NCBI GenBank assembly: GCA_021848365.1
Contig: JAJZUS010000001.1
Location: forward strand, 310,001-374,000
Source: Actinomycetes bacterium
GTDB taxonomy: Bacteria; Actinomycetota; Acidimicrobiia; Acidimicrobiales; RAAP-2
Length of the DNA: 64,000 bases
Reading direction: 5' to 3'
Position numbers and translations under genes: made by a program. Below, one piece after another: positions 52,201-61,169 of the stretch (within the stretch, counting starts at the first letter, position 1; each line of letters starts with the position of its first letter). The notes beneath the pieces were generated by a model. That model did no database searches and was not told the origin of the DNA. It saw only the letters and a program-made list of their open reading frames with translations.

Positions 52201-52266
52201 ATCCAGTACTCGGGTGACGCGCGCGTCGCGCCGTCCAGCCTGACGCGCACCGTGGTGGTGCACTGA
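49261..52266 (+). CDS. 1001-residue secreted multi-domain surface protein
   Basis: Signal peptide 1-43 (cleavage near ARA). Residues ~45-545 hold at least five variants of a motif like FNSFNQPSINQSGLVVFRA (also PSIDGTTVVFKG, PPSAANGNVVFTG, LSYDGRFVAFWG), suggesting a propeller-like repeat domain. Residues ~551-812 hold three Ig-like repeats of ~85 residues, each with one cysteine pair (DVCRLSG...GSCVV). Two further Ig-like domains (~813-1001) end the protein. No LPXTG, membrane helix or CTERM signal is seen, so it may be released or held non-covalently. Ligand or polymer binding is inferred from architecture. A strong hairpin follows. Confidence 0.88.
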   Translation: MESPRQATPRMRSLGRRTLAATCATALVVMGQTLLDSGAARAASSQLSWETIANSATVAPGTANAFNSFNQPSINQSGLVVFRARTAGSGSPVRGIYEASAAGGSPVVSAVAQVGDAVPDPNNSGGTFNEFPSFPRIGETGGAIVTRGQSTPVWTYTVDGASTKVGTTGLFSTTGAGGSLGTAASLLGAVPDQGAYAVPGTDVPAGTRFDQFPGAPSIDGTTVVFKGNYTVGTTGYTGVFYRDASGASNPTHLIANASTVIPGQPAGGTVTFGSTAPPSAANGNVVFTGWDNESTPTLGGVYLAPLQDAPTLTTLASIGEQVPGQSEGTTFTNFGEGLSYDGRFVAFWGSWGSAVETITLACPSDGNADLVAYCATTYPNGYVTTVPVNQGVFVYDTTTATLYPVAVSDQRFAGFLFWTFSGSPPGVGGSTDTTRELPRWRASSFAAVSGLGGGAFQVAFKASATNGNVGIFLAQQAPDSAPRVIVGVQTFDLGQTTDAAAPANSIISGVAIERDGFRGRYLAISVSMLDPATSTGWTGIYVAAVPTNLAMEPQVISNQAPSVGYVSDSVTLTASASSDLPVAYSLDATSGSDVCRLSGATLLFTGVGSCVVNATQAGDGVAYDAAAPVQMTIPVELHPQSISSSVSSLAYVGQTIDLTATADSGLPVTYVLDAATPTGVCTLTGSRLSLTGAGTCSLVASQGGDATYSPASPVALSIRVVVPYVAPTPASQPQVISTPTPPPVQVGGSYTLSATTSSGLPVSYQVDTTSSSVCRLEGSTLEFLSGGTCVVSLSQAGDGSYLPAPEVRELISVSTLGVTVILAPAARVVYGQPVVVTATVTSGSVPVDGLVQFAVDGRTVGAAQPVITGVATSPDLRGAVSASGRHVVTATFVPTDQARYSSAQATTAQTVVKASSRLAASVGRSQLRAIIRVVAPGAATPSGRLTVRVNGVVVAAVSVRSANLVVHYRAIPANSRVRVVIQYSGDARVAPSSLTRTVVVH

Positions 52267-52271
52267 GGTCG

Positions 52272-52310
52272 CAGGGGCCCGCGTCGCGTTCGCTCGCGGC
52301 GCGGGCCCTG
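52272..52310 (+). terminator. GC-rich hairpin after the large secreted protein
   Basis: CAGGGGCCCGCGTCGCG (from 52272) pairs with CGCGGCGCGGGCCCTG (to 52310) across a short TTCGCT-type loop, with one bulge and one mismatch. It lies 5 bp after the stop. The 52311-52525 remainder up to the next gene shows nothing recognisable. Confidence 0.75.
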
Positions 52311-52525
52311 GGTGTGGCAGCGAGCGGAGCCGGGGCGTCGCCCACGCGCCCGCTCTTCTCCCGTCCTAGCGACGCCGGTCGTCGTCGAGGGTTTCGCGGG
52401 AGCCGCCCGACGCCGCGACGCCACCGGAGAGGACGGCGCTGCCCCGAGGGAGGCGTCATCGAGTCAGGGTCCTCTCCGGGAAGACCCCAATGGCCCCGGG
52501 CTCGGCGCGTGCGTACGTTCGCCCT

Positions 52526-53005
52526 ATGGATGAAGGCACGTCTCGCGCACCCCTCGGACCCGCGATCGCCCGTCGCGCCGCGCGACGCTGGAGGGTGCAC
52601 CTGGGCCTCATCGCGTCGTTCGTCGTGGCGATCGTCGTTCTGGTGCCGGGCATGCCCGGGTACGGCTCCTTCGCGCCCCATGAGGTCGTCGGACTGGCCT
52701 TCTTCGCCTTCCTCGCTCTGCACCTGGCCCAGCGCCGTCGCGCGATTCGCCGTCTCGTGCGCCGCGCCTCCACCGTGCGCGTGCAGTTGAGTGGTGATGC
52801 CTTCCTCGCCGCGAGTGCGCTGAGCACCCTCGTCTCGGGGATCGTCGACTGGCACCTCGGACACCCCTTCGAGATTCCCTTCCTCGCGACGGCACCGGTG
52901 ATCATCTCGTTCTGGCACCGACTCTCGGTCCTGCTCCTTCTCATCGCCCTCGTGCGCCACGTACTCCACCGTCGCCGGCGTCTGCGCACCTCACGCATCG
53001 AGTGA
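52526..53005 (+). CDS. DUF4405-like four-helix membrane protein
   Basis: 159 residues, ATG at 52526. Four helices with histidines placed as in DUF4405/cytochrome b561-like proteins: VHLGLIASF, HEVVGLAFFAFLALHLAQR, a middle pair and WHRLSVLLLLIALVRHVLHRRRR. Paired His residues across helices could bind heme b; this is pattern-based. No partner gene beside it identifies a pathway. Confidence 0.7.
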   Translation: MDEGTSRAPLGPAIARRAARRWRVHLGLIASFVVAIVVLVPGMPGYGSFAPHEVVGLAFFAFLALHLAQRRRAIRRLVRRASTVRVQLSGDAFLAASALSTLVSGIVDWHLGHPFEIPFLATAPVIISFWHRLSVLLLLIALVRHVLHRRRRLRTSRIE

Positions 53006-53627
53006 GCCCGATCGAGGCCCTCGAGCGGCCCGTTCGGCTCCGGAACGCTCGCTTCGCCTCGGGTCCCCGTGGTAGCCACCGAGTGGGCCGTCGCGAAGGT
53101 CCGTCCCCATCCTTCCCGACGTCGAAACCTGTCCCACGCCCCGTAGCCACCTCGGTGGCTGAGATCACGCAGCCGGGGGGTGAGCAATGTGGCGACGTCG
53201 ACGAGGGGAGACATCGTCGAGCCACGGGTGGCATCGCTGGCGATCGCACGCGACCTCGTCGCTGTCGAGCACGGCATTGGTGAGCTCGAGACGAGTCGTC
53301 CAGCGCTCGGGATCGAGTGGGCGAGGCTGCTCGGAGACCGGTCGAGTCGCCCAAACGTGGCCGCCGACGACCACGGCGCCGTCGAGCCCGACGCCGACGC
53401 CAACCCACGAGACTGGTGGCCGACCCTGCCCACTGTCGGCTTACCCGGGACCTCGCTCGCCCCGAGGCGCTTCGTCATTTGCGCGCGTGCCACGTCCAGG
53501 GAGCGACGGCGCCGGACAGGGCCCTCGAGAAACTCGACCTGGACAGCCGCTGGGCATCTCGGCTCCTGTCAGCGACCCGCGCCGGGCTTTTCGTCAACTG
53601 GAGGGCCCGACTTTCGTCAGGACCCCA
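53006..53627. other. ~620-bp stretch without a supported gene
   Basis: Open frames exist on both strands but read as Arg/Ser/Pro-rich shadow sequence with no domain, no hydrophobic pattern and no ribosome site. No hairpin or repeat stands out except the start of the tRNA at 53628. It may be decayed coding sequence. Confidence 0.5.
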
Positions 53628-53715
53628 TGGCGGAGGAGGTGGGATTTGAACCCACGGAAGGTTTCCCTTCACACGATTTCCAATCGTGCCGATTCGGCCG
53701 CTCTCGCACTCCTCC
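53628..53715 (-). tRNA. tRNA-Ser (anticodon GGA)
   Basis: 88 nt with encoded CCA (53628-53630). Acceptor GGAGGAG/CTCCTCC, discriminator G, anticodon stem CACGA/TCGTG with loop TTGGAAA giving GGA (reads UCC/UCU), long variable arm (TGAAGGGAAACCTTCC) and T-arm GTGGG-TTCAAAT-CCCAC. Nearly identical in acceptor, D-arm and T-arm to tRNA-Ser(CGA) at 36680. Confidence 0.97.
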
Positions 53716-53947
53716 AGCGCTCACTCGCGTGGGCCCGGACAGGCTACCCCGAGGGGCACGGGGCGTCGCACGCTAGCCTGATACGGCCGAGACCGAAAGC
53801 GGCGGCCGGGTCCCGTGCGACGGCCGTTCGTGAACCGAGTCAGGGGTGGAAGCCAGCAGCTCTCAGCGGATCAGGCTGGGTGCCACGGATCGCCTGGCCG
53901 TCGCTTTGGGCCTCGGACCCCGCACAGCCCCCCGGTAGGCTGCGGGC

Positions 53948-55642
53948 ATGACCGACCCGTCCGCCGTGGCCGACGACGCCGTCGCCGCCCTCTACCGGCG
54001 ATTTCGACCGGGCCGATTCGCTGAGCTGCGTGGGCAGGAGCACGTCGTGCGGGCCCTGCAGGGCGCGGTGCGCGCCGATCGCGTCGTCCATGCCTACCTC
54101 TTCTCCGGTCCTCGGGGCACGGGCAAGACGACCACCGCTCGCATCCTCGCGAAGGCCCTCAACTGCGAGAACCCGGTCGACGGTGACGCCTGCGGCGTCT
54201 GCGCCAGTTGCGTGTCGATCACTCGCGGCACGTCGCTCGACGTCGTCGAGTTGGACGCCGCCTCCAACAATGGCGTCGACGACGTTCGCGAGATCACGGC
54301 GGGGGCCTGGCACGGAACGCCCGGGCGATGGAAGGTCTACATCGTCGACGAGGTCCACCAGCTCTCCAAGTCCGCAGCGGCGGCCCTCCTCAAGACTCTC
54401 GAGGAGCCTCCTCACCACGTCGTGTTCGTCTTGGCGACGACCGATCCCCACAAGGTGCTGCCGACGATCCGGTCGCGCACCCAGCACCTGGAGTTCCGAC
54501 TCATCTCGGGCGAGACCCTCCACGGTCTCCTGCGTGACGTCCGCGATGCGGCTCACCTGGGTGTCGACGAGGCGACTCTCGAGTCGGCGGTGCGCCTGGG
54601 GCGCGGGTCCGCGCGCGACGCCCTCTCGGCGCTCGACCAGCTAGTGGCGACCGGAGGGGCGACGGAGTCGCGGCCCTCACTGGACGACCTGGAGGACTCA
54701 CTCGCCGACGGCGACGCCACCCGCTGCCTCGTCGCCCTCTCTCGCCTGACGGCCGACGGGTGGGATCCCGAGCAGCTCGGCGAGGAGTTGGCCGCGGAGG
54801 CGCGCCAGGCCTTCCTGCTCCAGATCGCCCCCGAGGTCGCCGACGTCGTCGACGTGGAGAGAGCGCGACTGAGCGCGTGGGGCGCACGCCTGGGCCTCGC
54901 CCGAACCGTGCGCGTCCTGGAGACCCTCGGGCGGGCCCTTCGCGACACGAGGAGCGCACCCGACAAGGGTGTGGTGCTGGAGGTAGCGCTCGTCCGGCTG
55001 GTTCGGCCGGACCTCGACGCCACGATCGAGTCGCTCGACGAGCGCGTGACGCGGCTCGAGCACGCCGCCACTCGTCCGATACCGCTCGCTCCGACGCCCG
55101 TCGAGCGTCGGCCCATCGGGGCGCCACCTCCGCCGACGCCCGTCGTGCCGGTGAAGAGCACGGATTCGGCGACGTCGACGAACCCGGAGCCACCGTCGAC
55201 TCGGCCGGTCGCCACCGGGGACGAGGACGAGTGGCGGCGTCGCTTCACCGACCGCGTGGTGCCCCGCACGTCGCGGGCGGCCCAACTGGTGCTGCGGGCT
55301 GCCGAGGTGCGCGGGATCCAGGCGGGTCAGGTCACGCTCGCGGTCGCCAGCGAGGAGATCCGTCAGGGCAGTGACAAGGTCGGGCCGAGCCTGCGCGCCG
55401 CTCTCGAGCACGAGTTCGGAGGGTCGTGGGCCGTGGAGTGGGTCGTCGACGCTCGAGTCGCTGCCGCGCCGCCGGTCGTTCGACCCCGCCGGAGCGCACC
55501 GCCGCCGGCGAGCGCCGAGGACGCGTCGGTCGACGTCGGGCCCGACGGGGTGGGCGGACCCGACGAGGAGGTCGTCGTCGTCGACTCGGCCGCCGCGCAC
55601 CTGATCGCCGAGATGTTCCCGGGTGCCGAGGAGCTGCCGTGA
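53948..55642 (+). CDS. dnaX: DNA polymerase III subunit gamma/tau
   Basis: 564 residues. AAA+ clamp-loader: Walker A GPRGTGKT (54-61), zinc cysteines C73, C82, C85 and C88 (ACGVCASC), the VELDAASNNGVDDVREI block, Walker B VYIVDEVHQLS, sensor ATTDPHKVLPTIRSRTQHLEF. Domain III follows at ~220-370, then a Pro/Thr-rich linker and a tau-like C-terminal region. No A-run programmed frameshift site is seen, so a short gamma form is not expected from frameshifting. Coupled to recR by GTGA overlap. Confidence 0.96.
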   Translation: MTDPSAVADDAVAALYRRFRPGRFAELRGQEHVVRALQGAVRADRVVHAYLFSGPRGTGKTTTARILAKALNCENPVDGDACGVCASCVSITRGTSLDVVELDAASNNGVDDVREITAGAWHGTPGRWKVYIVDEVHQLSKSAAAALLKTLEEPPHHVVFVLATTDPHKVLPTIRSRTQHLEFRLISGETLHGLLRDVRDAAHLGVDEATLESAVRLGRGSARDALSALDQLVATGGATESRPSLDDLEDSLADGDATRCLVALSRLTADGWDPEQLGEELAAEARQAFLLQIAPEVADVVDVERARLSAWGARLGLARTVRVLETLGRALRDTRSAPDKGVVLEVALVRLVRPDLDATIESLDERVTRLEHAATRPIPLAPTPVERRPIGAPPPPTPVVPVKSTDSATSTNPEPPSTRPVATGDEDEWRRRFTDRVVPRTSRAAQLVLRAAEVRGIQAGQVTLAVASEEIRQGSDKVGPSLRAALEHEFGGSWAVEWVVDARVAAAPPVVRPRRSAPPPASAEDASVDVGPDGVGGPDEEVVVVDSAAAHLIAEMFPGAEELP

Positions 55643-56241
55643 ACTATCCCGTCCCGCTGCAGGCCGTCATCGACGAGCTCGGACGATTCCCCGGAGTGGG
55701 CCCCAAGTCGGCGCAGCGCATCGCGTTCTGGCTGATGCGCCAACCGGCCGAGGACGTGCACCGACTGGCGGCGAGCCTCGGCGACATGACCTCGCGGCTC
55801 GCCTTCTGCGAGCGGTGCTGCAACATCGCCGAGGTCGGGGGCCTGTGTCCCATTTGCGCCGACGAGCGCCGTGACCCCTCGATCATCTGCGTCGTCGAGA
55901 GCCCACCCGACGTCGCCGCCGTCGAGCGTTCCGGGGTCTTTCGCGGGACCTACCACGTCCTCCACGGCGTCCTCAATCCCCTGGAGGGTGTGACGCCGGA
56001 CCGCCTACGCATCAGCGAGCTGATCGCTCGACTCCACGGTCCGGTGCGCGAGGTCATCCTCTGCCTTAGTCCGACGCTCGAGGGTGACGCCACGGCGATG
56101 TATCTCGGCCGGCTCCTCCACGTGCCCGACCTGGTGGTCACCCAGCCGGCGAGCGGCCTGCCGGTCGGGGGCGATCTGGAGTTCGCTGACGACCTCACCC
56201 TCGGACGCGCCCTCGAGGGCCGTCACGTCATCGACGCCTAG
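55639..56241 (+). CDS. recR: recombination mediator RecR
   Basis: 200 residues, the standard RecR length. N-terminal HhH (LGRFPGVGPKSAQRIAFWL), zinc finger C57-x2-C60 and C70-x2-C73 (CERCCNIAEVGGLCPIC), Toprim domain (IICVVESPPDVAAVERSGVF...YHVLHGVLNPLEG) and GLPVGGDLEFADDLTLGRALEGR at the end. It loads RecA with RecO during gap repair. GTG start overlaps the dnaX stop; the end overlaps uppP by 4 bp on the other strand. Confidence 0.97.
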   Translation: MNYPVPLQAVIDELGRFPGVGPKSAQRIAFWLMRQPAEDVHRLAASLGDMTSRLAFCERCCNIAEVGGLCPICADERRDPSIICVVESPPDVAAVERSGVFRGTYHVLHGVLNPLEGVTPDRLRISELIARLHGPVREVILCLSPTLEGDATAMYLGRLLHVPDLVVTQPASGLPVGGDLEFADDLTLGRALEGRHVIDA

Positions 56242-57137
56242 TGGAACTTGACGATCGCCGCGACCCCGATCACGAGGCAGTAGATGGCGAAGGGTCGCAG
56301 GGTGCGGGTCGTGAACCAGCGGACGAGGAAGCGCACCGAGACGTAGGCGGCCCCCATCGCGAAGAGCGCGCCGACGAGGGCCTGGACGCGCACGCCACGT
56401 CCCAGCGGCCCGAGCAGTGACGGGAGCTTGTACAGGCCGGCGAGCAGGATGACCGGGGTCGCGAGCAGGAACGAGAAGTTGGCGCTGTCCTCGTGGTCGA
56501 GGCCCCCGAGCAATCCCGCCACCATCGAGACGCCGCTGCGCGAGATGCCGGCGAGCAGCGCCGAGATCTGCGCGATGCCGATCCCGAAGGCGCGACCGAC
56601 CGAGAGCGAGTCGAGGTGGGGGCGACGGGCGTGGCGACCCTGGCCCCCCCGTAGCCGCTCGCCGAGGAGCAGGATCACGCCATTCAGCGTGAGGAAGACG
56701 GCCGCGGCGAGCGGCTTCGCGAAGAGCACCCGGAGCGACTTCTCGAGGGCGAGTCCGGCGAGGCCCACCGGGACCGTGGCGATCGCCAGGATGGCGAGTA
56801 GCCGGTACTGGGGGTCGACCCCGGGGGCGTTCAGGCGCCACAGGGTCGCGACGCCGTCACGACGGCTGCGGCGGATCTGGCGGGCGAGCCCGGCGACGAG
56901 GTCGATCCAGGTGCGCCGGTAGTAGACGAGCAGACCGAGCGCCGTCCCCACGTGGAGTCCGACGAGGAAGACGAGGAAGAACGACTCGGTCGAGGCCTGG
57001 CTGGAGACGAGGTTGTTCCAGCCGAGCAGGGCCGGCACCAGAACGCCGTGACCGAGGCTGGAGACGGGGAAGAGCTCGGAGAAGCCCTGGACCAGGCCGA
57101 GGACCACCGCCTGCAGGTACGAGAGGGTCGCGTGCAC
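56238..57137 (-). CDS. uppP: undecaprenyl-diphosphatase
   Basis: 299 residues, GTG. Multi-helix BacA/UppP family. Catalytic region 1 is GLVQGFSELFPVSSLGHG with E21 and H30 (usual form GxxEFLPISSTGH), region 2 is GISRSGVSMVAGLLGG with R200. It recycles the peptidoglycan lipid carrier and gives bacitracin tolerance. About 25 residues longer than E. coli UppP through a loop after region 1 (FSELFPVSS variant and NNLVSSQASTESF). Confidence 0.94.
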   Translation of the reverse strand: MHATLSYLQAVVLGLVQGFSELFPVSSLGHGVLVPALLGWNNLVSSQASTESFFLVFLVGLHVGTALGLLVYYRRTWIDLVAGLARQIRRSRRDGVATLWRLNAPGVDPQYRLLAILAIATVPVGLAGLALEKSLRVLFAKPLAAAVFLTLNGVILLLGERLRGGQGRHARRPHLDSLSVGRAFGIGIAQISALLAGISRSGVSMVAGLLGGLDHEDSANFSFLLATPVILLAGLYKLPSLLGPLGRGVRVQALVGALFAMGAAYVSVRFLVRWFTTRTLRPFAIYCLVIGVAAIVKFH

Positions 57138-57185
57138 GGGCCCACGCTAAGCGACGGCCCCGTCCCGCGGGGGCAGGATAGGGGG

Positions 57186-57704
57186 GTGCGCTACCTCACC
57201 ATCGTCCGACACGCGAAGGCCATTCCGGCGGGACTCGGGATCGACGACCGCACCCGCGTGCTCGCCGAGCGCGGCCGGCGCCAGTGCGAGGGCCTGCGCG
57301 CCTGGGCCCTCGACCCCGCGGGCGGCGCGCCCTTCGGGCCGGTCACGGCGCTCGTGAGCGCGGCGACGCGCACCCGGGAGACCTTCTCGCGGTCCTTCGC
57401 GGGCACGCCGTTCGTGGCGCGCGTCGAGGAGAGCTCGCTCATCTACAACGGCGTGCGCGACGTGAGCGCCGAGGACGTCCTCACCGACCTCGCGGCGATC
57501 GACCCGGTCACGACCTCGCTGCTCGTCGTCGGACACAACCCGTGGGTCCACGAGCTCGCCCTGACGCTCGCCGACGACCCGCCGCGCGAGCTGCGCGAGC
57601 GCTTCCCGACGGCGCAGGCCGTGGTGCTCACCCTCGCCGACGACCACCCCGTCGGGCGCGAGCGCTACCCAGTGGCGAGCGTCGTGCGACCCGACGGCCG
57701 CTAG
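57186..57704 (+). CDS. SixA-like histidine phosphatase
   Basis: 172 residues from GTG. Phosphoglycerate-mutase-like fold with the RHAK nucleophile motif (LTIVRHAKAIP), SAATRTRETF (second Arg), and VVGHNPWVHELAL (second His). Short single-domain form as in SixA, which removes phosphate from histidine phosphotransfer domains. The target here is unknown. It converges on the thiolase gene with a 4-bp overlap. Confidence 0.88.
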   Translation: MRYLTIVRHAKAIPAGLGIDDRTRVLAERGRRQCEGLRAWALDPAGGAPFGPVTALVSAATRTRETFSRSFAGTPFVARVEESSLIYNGVRDVSAEDVLTDLAAIDPVTTSLLVVGHNPWVHELALTLADDPPRELRERFPTAQAVVLTLADDHPVGRERYPVASVVRPDGR

Positions 57705-58879
57705 AGGGTGCGCAGGATCGCGGCGTCGCCCTGACCGCCTCCGCCACAGAGCGCGACGGCGGCCGTACCGCCCCCGCGGCGGCGCAACTCGGTGAGCGCC
57801 GTGAGGGCGAGGCGGGTGCCCGACATGCCGACGGGGTGCCCCAGGGCGATCGCACCGCCGTTCACGTTGATCCGGTCCTCGGGGAGCCCGAGCTCGTCGG
57901 CCGAGGCGAGACCGACGGCGGCGAAGGCCTCGTTGATCTCGTAGAGGTCGAAGCCCGCGGGGTCGAGACCCGCCTTCGCGGCCGCGCGGCTGATGGCGTG
58001 GGCCGGCTGGAGCAGGAGTGACGCGTCGGGGCCCGCCACCTCCCCGTAGCTGACGATCTCCCCGAGCGGGGCGAGGCCGAGGGCCGCGGCCCGCTCGGCG
58101 GACATGACGATCACGGCCGCCGCGCCGTCGGAGATCTGCGAGGCGTTCCCCGCGGTGATCGTCCCGTCACTCGTGAAGGCCGGTCGGAGTCCGGCCAGCC
58201 CCTCGGCGGTGGTCTCGGCACGCACGCCCTCGTCCGTGCTCACCGTCACGGCCGGACCGCGACGCTGGGGGACCTCGACGGGAACGATCTCGTCGGCGAA
58301 GCGCCCGCTCGCGATCGCGGCGGCGGCCAGGGCGTGGCTGCGCGCCGAGAAGGCGTCCTGGCGCTCGCGCGAGATGCGGCCCGCGTTGTAGCGCTCGGTG
58401 CTGAGGCCCATGGCGCAGCGGTCGAAGGCGCAGAAGAGGCCGTCGTACATCATCGAGTCGACGACGCTCTGGTCGCCCAGTCGGTAGCCGCTGCGGGCCC
58501 CGGGCAGCAGGTAGGGGGCGTTGGTCATCGACTCCATCCCCCCGGCGACGACGATCTCGGCCTCGCCGGCGCGGATCATGAGGTCGGCGAGGTGGATTGT
58601 CTGGAGGCCCGAGAGGCAGACCTTGTTGATGGTGGTGGCGTGGACCGTCATGGGGATGCCGGCCTTCACCGCGGCCTGGCGCGCCGTGATCTGGCCCTGG
58701 CCGGCCTGGATCACCTGGCCCATGAGGACGGCGTCCACCTGGTCCGGCGCGAGACCGGCCCGTGCCAGGGCCCCGGCGATCGCTGCCCCACCCAGGTCCT
58801 GGGCGCTGAGGCTGGCGAACGCGCCGGCCAGCTTCCCGATGGGCGTACGGCTTCCGGCGACGATGACGCTACGAGACAT
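57701..58879 (-). CDS. acetyl-CoA acetyltransferase (thiolase)
   Basis: 392 residues, ATG with GGGAGG upstream. Nucleophile C88 (INKVCLSG), [18 protein letters not shown]348 in [17 protein letters not shown] and C378 in [10 protein letters not shown] complete the active site. The CLSG form is found in acetoacetyl-CoA thiolases of the AtoB/PhaA/ThlA group. It may serve short-chain beta-oxidation or acetoacetyl-CoA synthesis. No polyhydroxyalkanoate genes are nearby. Confidence 0.95.
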   Translation of the reverse strand: MSRSVIVAGSRTPIGKLAGAFASLSAQDLGGAAIAGALARAGLAPDQVDAVLMGQVIQAGQGQITARQAAVKAGIPMTVHATTINKVCLSGLQTIHLADLMIRAGEAEIVVAGGMESMTNAPYLLPGARSGYRLGDQSVVDSMMYDGLFCAFDRCAMGLSTERYNAGRISRERQDAFSARSHALAAAAIASGRFADEIVPVEVPQRRGPAVTVSTDEGVRAETTAEGLAGLRPAFTSDGTITAGNASQISDGAAAVIVMSAERAAALGLAPLGEIVSYGEVAGPDASLLLQPAHAISRAAAKAGLDPAGFDLYEINEAFAAVGLASADELGLPEDRINVNGGAIALGHPVGMSGTRLALTALTELRRRGGGTAAVALCGGGGQGDAAILRTL

Positions 58880-58905
58880 GACGACCTCCCTCTTCGAGAG
58901 GAACG

Positions 58906-60330
58906 TTAGCCCCGGACCGCGGTCGCCTCCGGGCCGGTCGGCGCGACGTGGCGCGGGAGCGTCGCCTCGACCGTCGTGCCGACGCCGGGCGTCGAGAGGA
59001 CCCGCAGGGTTCCCCCGAGGAGCCGGGCGCGCTCGTGCATCCCGGTGAGCCCGAGCGACGTCGTCGGGCCGGCCACTCGGGGGGCGTGATCGACGTCGAA
59101 GCCCTGCCCGTCGTCGACGATGGTGAGGCCGAGCGAGTCCGGGCGGAAGTCGAGGTGCACGCGCACGTGGGCCGCGTGGGCGTGGCGCTCGGCGTTGCGC
59201 AGCGACTCCTGGACGATCCGGAAGGCGCCCAGCTCGACGTCGGGGTCGAGACGAGCGGGGGGGCCGTCGACGGTGAAGCTGACGGTCACGCCCAACTGGT
59301 CCTCGACGTCGGCGACGAGACTCGAGAGCGCCGGCACCAGGCCGAGCTGATCGAGGGCCGGGGGACGTAGGTCGCGGGCGAGGGTGCGCAGGCGAGTGGC
59401 GGCGTCGAGGGCCTGGTTGCGCGCCTCGGCGAGGGCCCCGGCGACCGAGCCGGGGACGCCCTCGGAGGCGCCGAGCGACTCGAGGCGTCGGGCGAGGTGC
59501 AGGAACAGCTGCAGGGGCTCGTCGTGCAGTTCGCGGGCGAGGCGCCGCCGCTGGTCCTCCTCGAGGGCGATCACCTGCTGGGCGAAGGCCCGGGCTCGAC
59601 GCTCCTCGCTGCGTTCCGCGGTGACGTCCTCGAGGGTGATCTGCAGCCGGCGGTCGTCGTCGCTCGGGGGGAGGGCGGCGACCTCGAGGCGATAGTCGTG
59701 CCCGTTCGCCAGGGTGAGCGACGATCCGGTGCGCAGGGTTTCGTCGGGGGCCCCGAGGACCTCGTGGATGGGCCGCCCGGTCGCGGGCCCGAGGAGCTCG
59801 GTGGCGGCCGGGTTGGCCTCGAGCACCCGACCCGTGTCGTCGAGCACGGCGATCGGCGAGCGGCTCGACTCGAAGAGCCGGCGGTAGCCGGCCTCGACGG
59901 TGAGCGTGCGGGCCGTCGCCGCGTCGGCTCGCGTCTGGGCCAGGCGCTCCGCCTCGACGCGTCGCCCGAAGATCACCGCCACGAGGATGATGATCCCGAA
60001 GTTGATCAGATCGTCGCCGGCGTGGCCCTCGTCGTGGGGCAGCATCAGGTCGGGTAGCCAGAGGATCACCGTCCAGAGCGTCGTGGCGGCCGATCCGGGC
60101 AGCCCGTAGCGCAGGGCCGCGTAGCCGATGGGGATGACGAGGATGGCGACGGGTACGCCGGTCGGGAGCGCGTTGCCCGCGAGGGACGGGTGGATGTCGA
60201 GGAAGTAGTGGAGGCCGACGATGGCGAGGACCGTCGCCTGGATGATCCAGAAGGCCCCGTCACGCAGCGGCGGGCGCATCATGCGCTCGACGACCGGGCG
60301 CGGGGTGTCGGTCTCAGTCGCGACGATCAT
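58906..60330 (-). CDS. NarX/LiaS-type sensor histidine kinase with PAS domain
   Basis: 474 residues. Four or so helices at ~28-125, a PAS domain at ~148-238 (YRRLFESSRSPIAVLDDTGRVL), then HisKA_3 with H269 in RRRLARELHDEPLQLF and HATPase with ERHAHAAHVRVHLDF and GQGFDVDH plus GLTGMHERARLLGG. A short signature typical of kinases that pair with LuxR/NarL regulators. It overlaps the regulator gene by 17 bp. No extracellular sensor of size, so a membrane or cytosolic signal is expected; PAS could hold a cofactor. Confidence 0.93.
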   Translation of the reverse strand: MIVATETDTPRPVVERMMRPPLRDGAFWIIQATVLAIVGLHYFLDIHPSLAGNALPTGVPVAILVIPIGYAALRYGLPGSAATTLWTVILWLPDLMLPHDEGHAGDDLINFGIIILVAVIFGRRVEAERLAQTRADAATARTLTVEAGYRRLFESSRSPIAVLDDTGRVLEANPAATELLGPATGRPIHEVLGAPDETLRTGSSLTLANGHDYRLEVAALPPSDDDRRLQITLEDVTAERSEERRARAFAQQVIALEEDQRRRLARELHDEPLQLFLHLARRLESLGASEGVPGSVAGALAEARNQALDAATRLRTLARDLRPPALDQLGLVPALSSLVADVEDQLGVTVSFTVDGPPARLDPDVELGAFRIVQESLRNAERHAHAAHVRVHLDFRPDSLGLTIVDDGQGFDVDHAPRVAGPTTSLGLTGMHERARLLGGTLRVLSTPGVGTTVEATLPRHVAPTGPEATAVRG

Positions 60331-61024
60331 GGCCCGGGGTCGAGACCAGGCGGTGGCTGATGGCGTGGGTCACGGCTTCGGTGCGCGACCCCACGCCCAG
60401 CTTGGCGAGGATGTTGGAGACGTAGCCCTCGACGGTGCGGATGCCGAGGGACAGTTCCTGGGCGATCTGCTTGTTCGATCGCCCGAGGGCCAGCTGCTCG
60501 AGGACGGCCGTCTCGCGCGGCGTGAGCGAGCCCACGGTCGGGGCGGGCGCCTCGCGCCGCCGCACGAGGCGCTTGGAGACCTGACGGTCGAGGACGAAGA
60601 CGCCGTCGACGACGGCGCGGACCGCGTCGACCAGTTCCTTGCCGCTCGCCGTCTTGAGGAGGTAGCCGCCCACGCCGACCTCGAGCGCCTCGGCGATGTA
60701 GGCGTAGTCGTCGTAGGCGCTGAGGACCAGCACGCGCGTGCCCGGGTAGTCGGAGAGGATGATCCGCGCGAGCTCGAGGCCGCTCATCGAGGGGAGGTTG
60801 ACGTCGACGAGGGCGACGTCGGGCCGGTGCGCGGCGAGGGCCTCGAGGGCCTCCTCACCGGAGCCCGCGGTGGCCACCACGGCGAGACCAGGGTCCTGGA
60901 GCAGCAGCTCCCGGGTCCCCTCACGAACGAGCGCGTGGTCGTCGACGATGAGGACGCGGATCGGCTCGCCGACCGTGGCCTCCGGCGTCCGGGCCGCGGT
61001 CCCGGTTCCCTGGTCGTCGCTCAT
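60314..61024 (-). CDS. NarL/LuxR-family response regulator
   Basis: 236 residues. ATG at 61024 with GGGAGG upstream. Receiver: VDDH, D74 (ALVDVNLPSM), K124 (YLLKTASG). C-terminal LuxR HTH (~168-230): LTPRETAVLEQLALGRSNKQIAQELSL, VEGYVSNILAKLGV. First gene of the regulator-kinase operon, divergent from the polyferredoxin gene, which it may control through the sites at 61170-61258. Confidence 0.95.
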   Translation of the reverse strand: MSDDQGTGTAARTPEATVGEPIRVLIVDDHALVREGTRELLLQDPGLAVVATAGSGEEALEALAAHRPDVALVDVNLPSMSGLELARIILSDYPGTRVLVLSAYDDYAYIAEALEVGVGGYLLKTASGKELVDAVRAVVDGVFVLDRQVSKRLVRRREAPAPTVGSLTPRETAVLEQLALGRSNKQIAQELSLGIRTVEGYVSNILAKLGVGSRTEAVTHAISHRLVSTPGHDRRD

Positions 61025-61169
61025 GGCGTCCTCCCTCGGCTCCAATGTGCCACACCTACGGTACGTGGCTCCACGGGTCAAAGGTCCGTAGTGCGGGAAG
61101 CCCGGACTCGCCACGGGATCCGACGCCTCGCGATTTCTCGCGGGTGACCAGGTGAATACCCCGATACGT

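Noticed and set aside
36680-53659. Identical ~30-bp sequence at 36680 and 53628 as possible att or recombination repeats
   Set aside because: Both copies are the conserved T-arm and acceptor end of two serine tRNA genes. No integrase or phage genes lie between them.
53180-53776. Plus-strand frames of ~200-250 codons across the tRNA-Ser(GGA) gene
   Set aside because: They run antisense through a tRNA gene and have no recognisable protein features.
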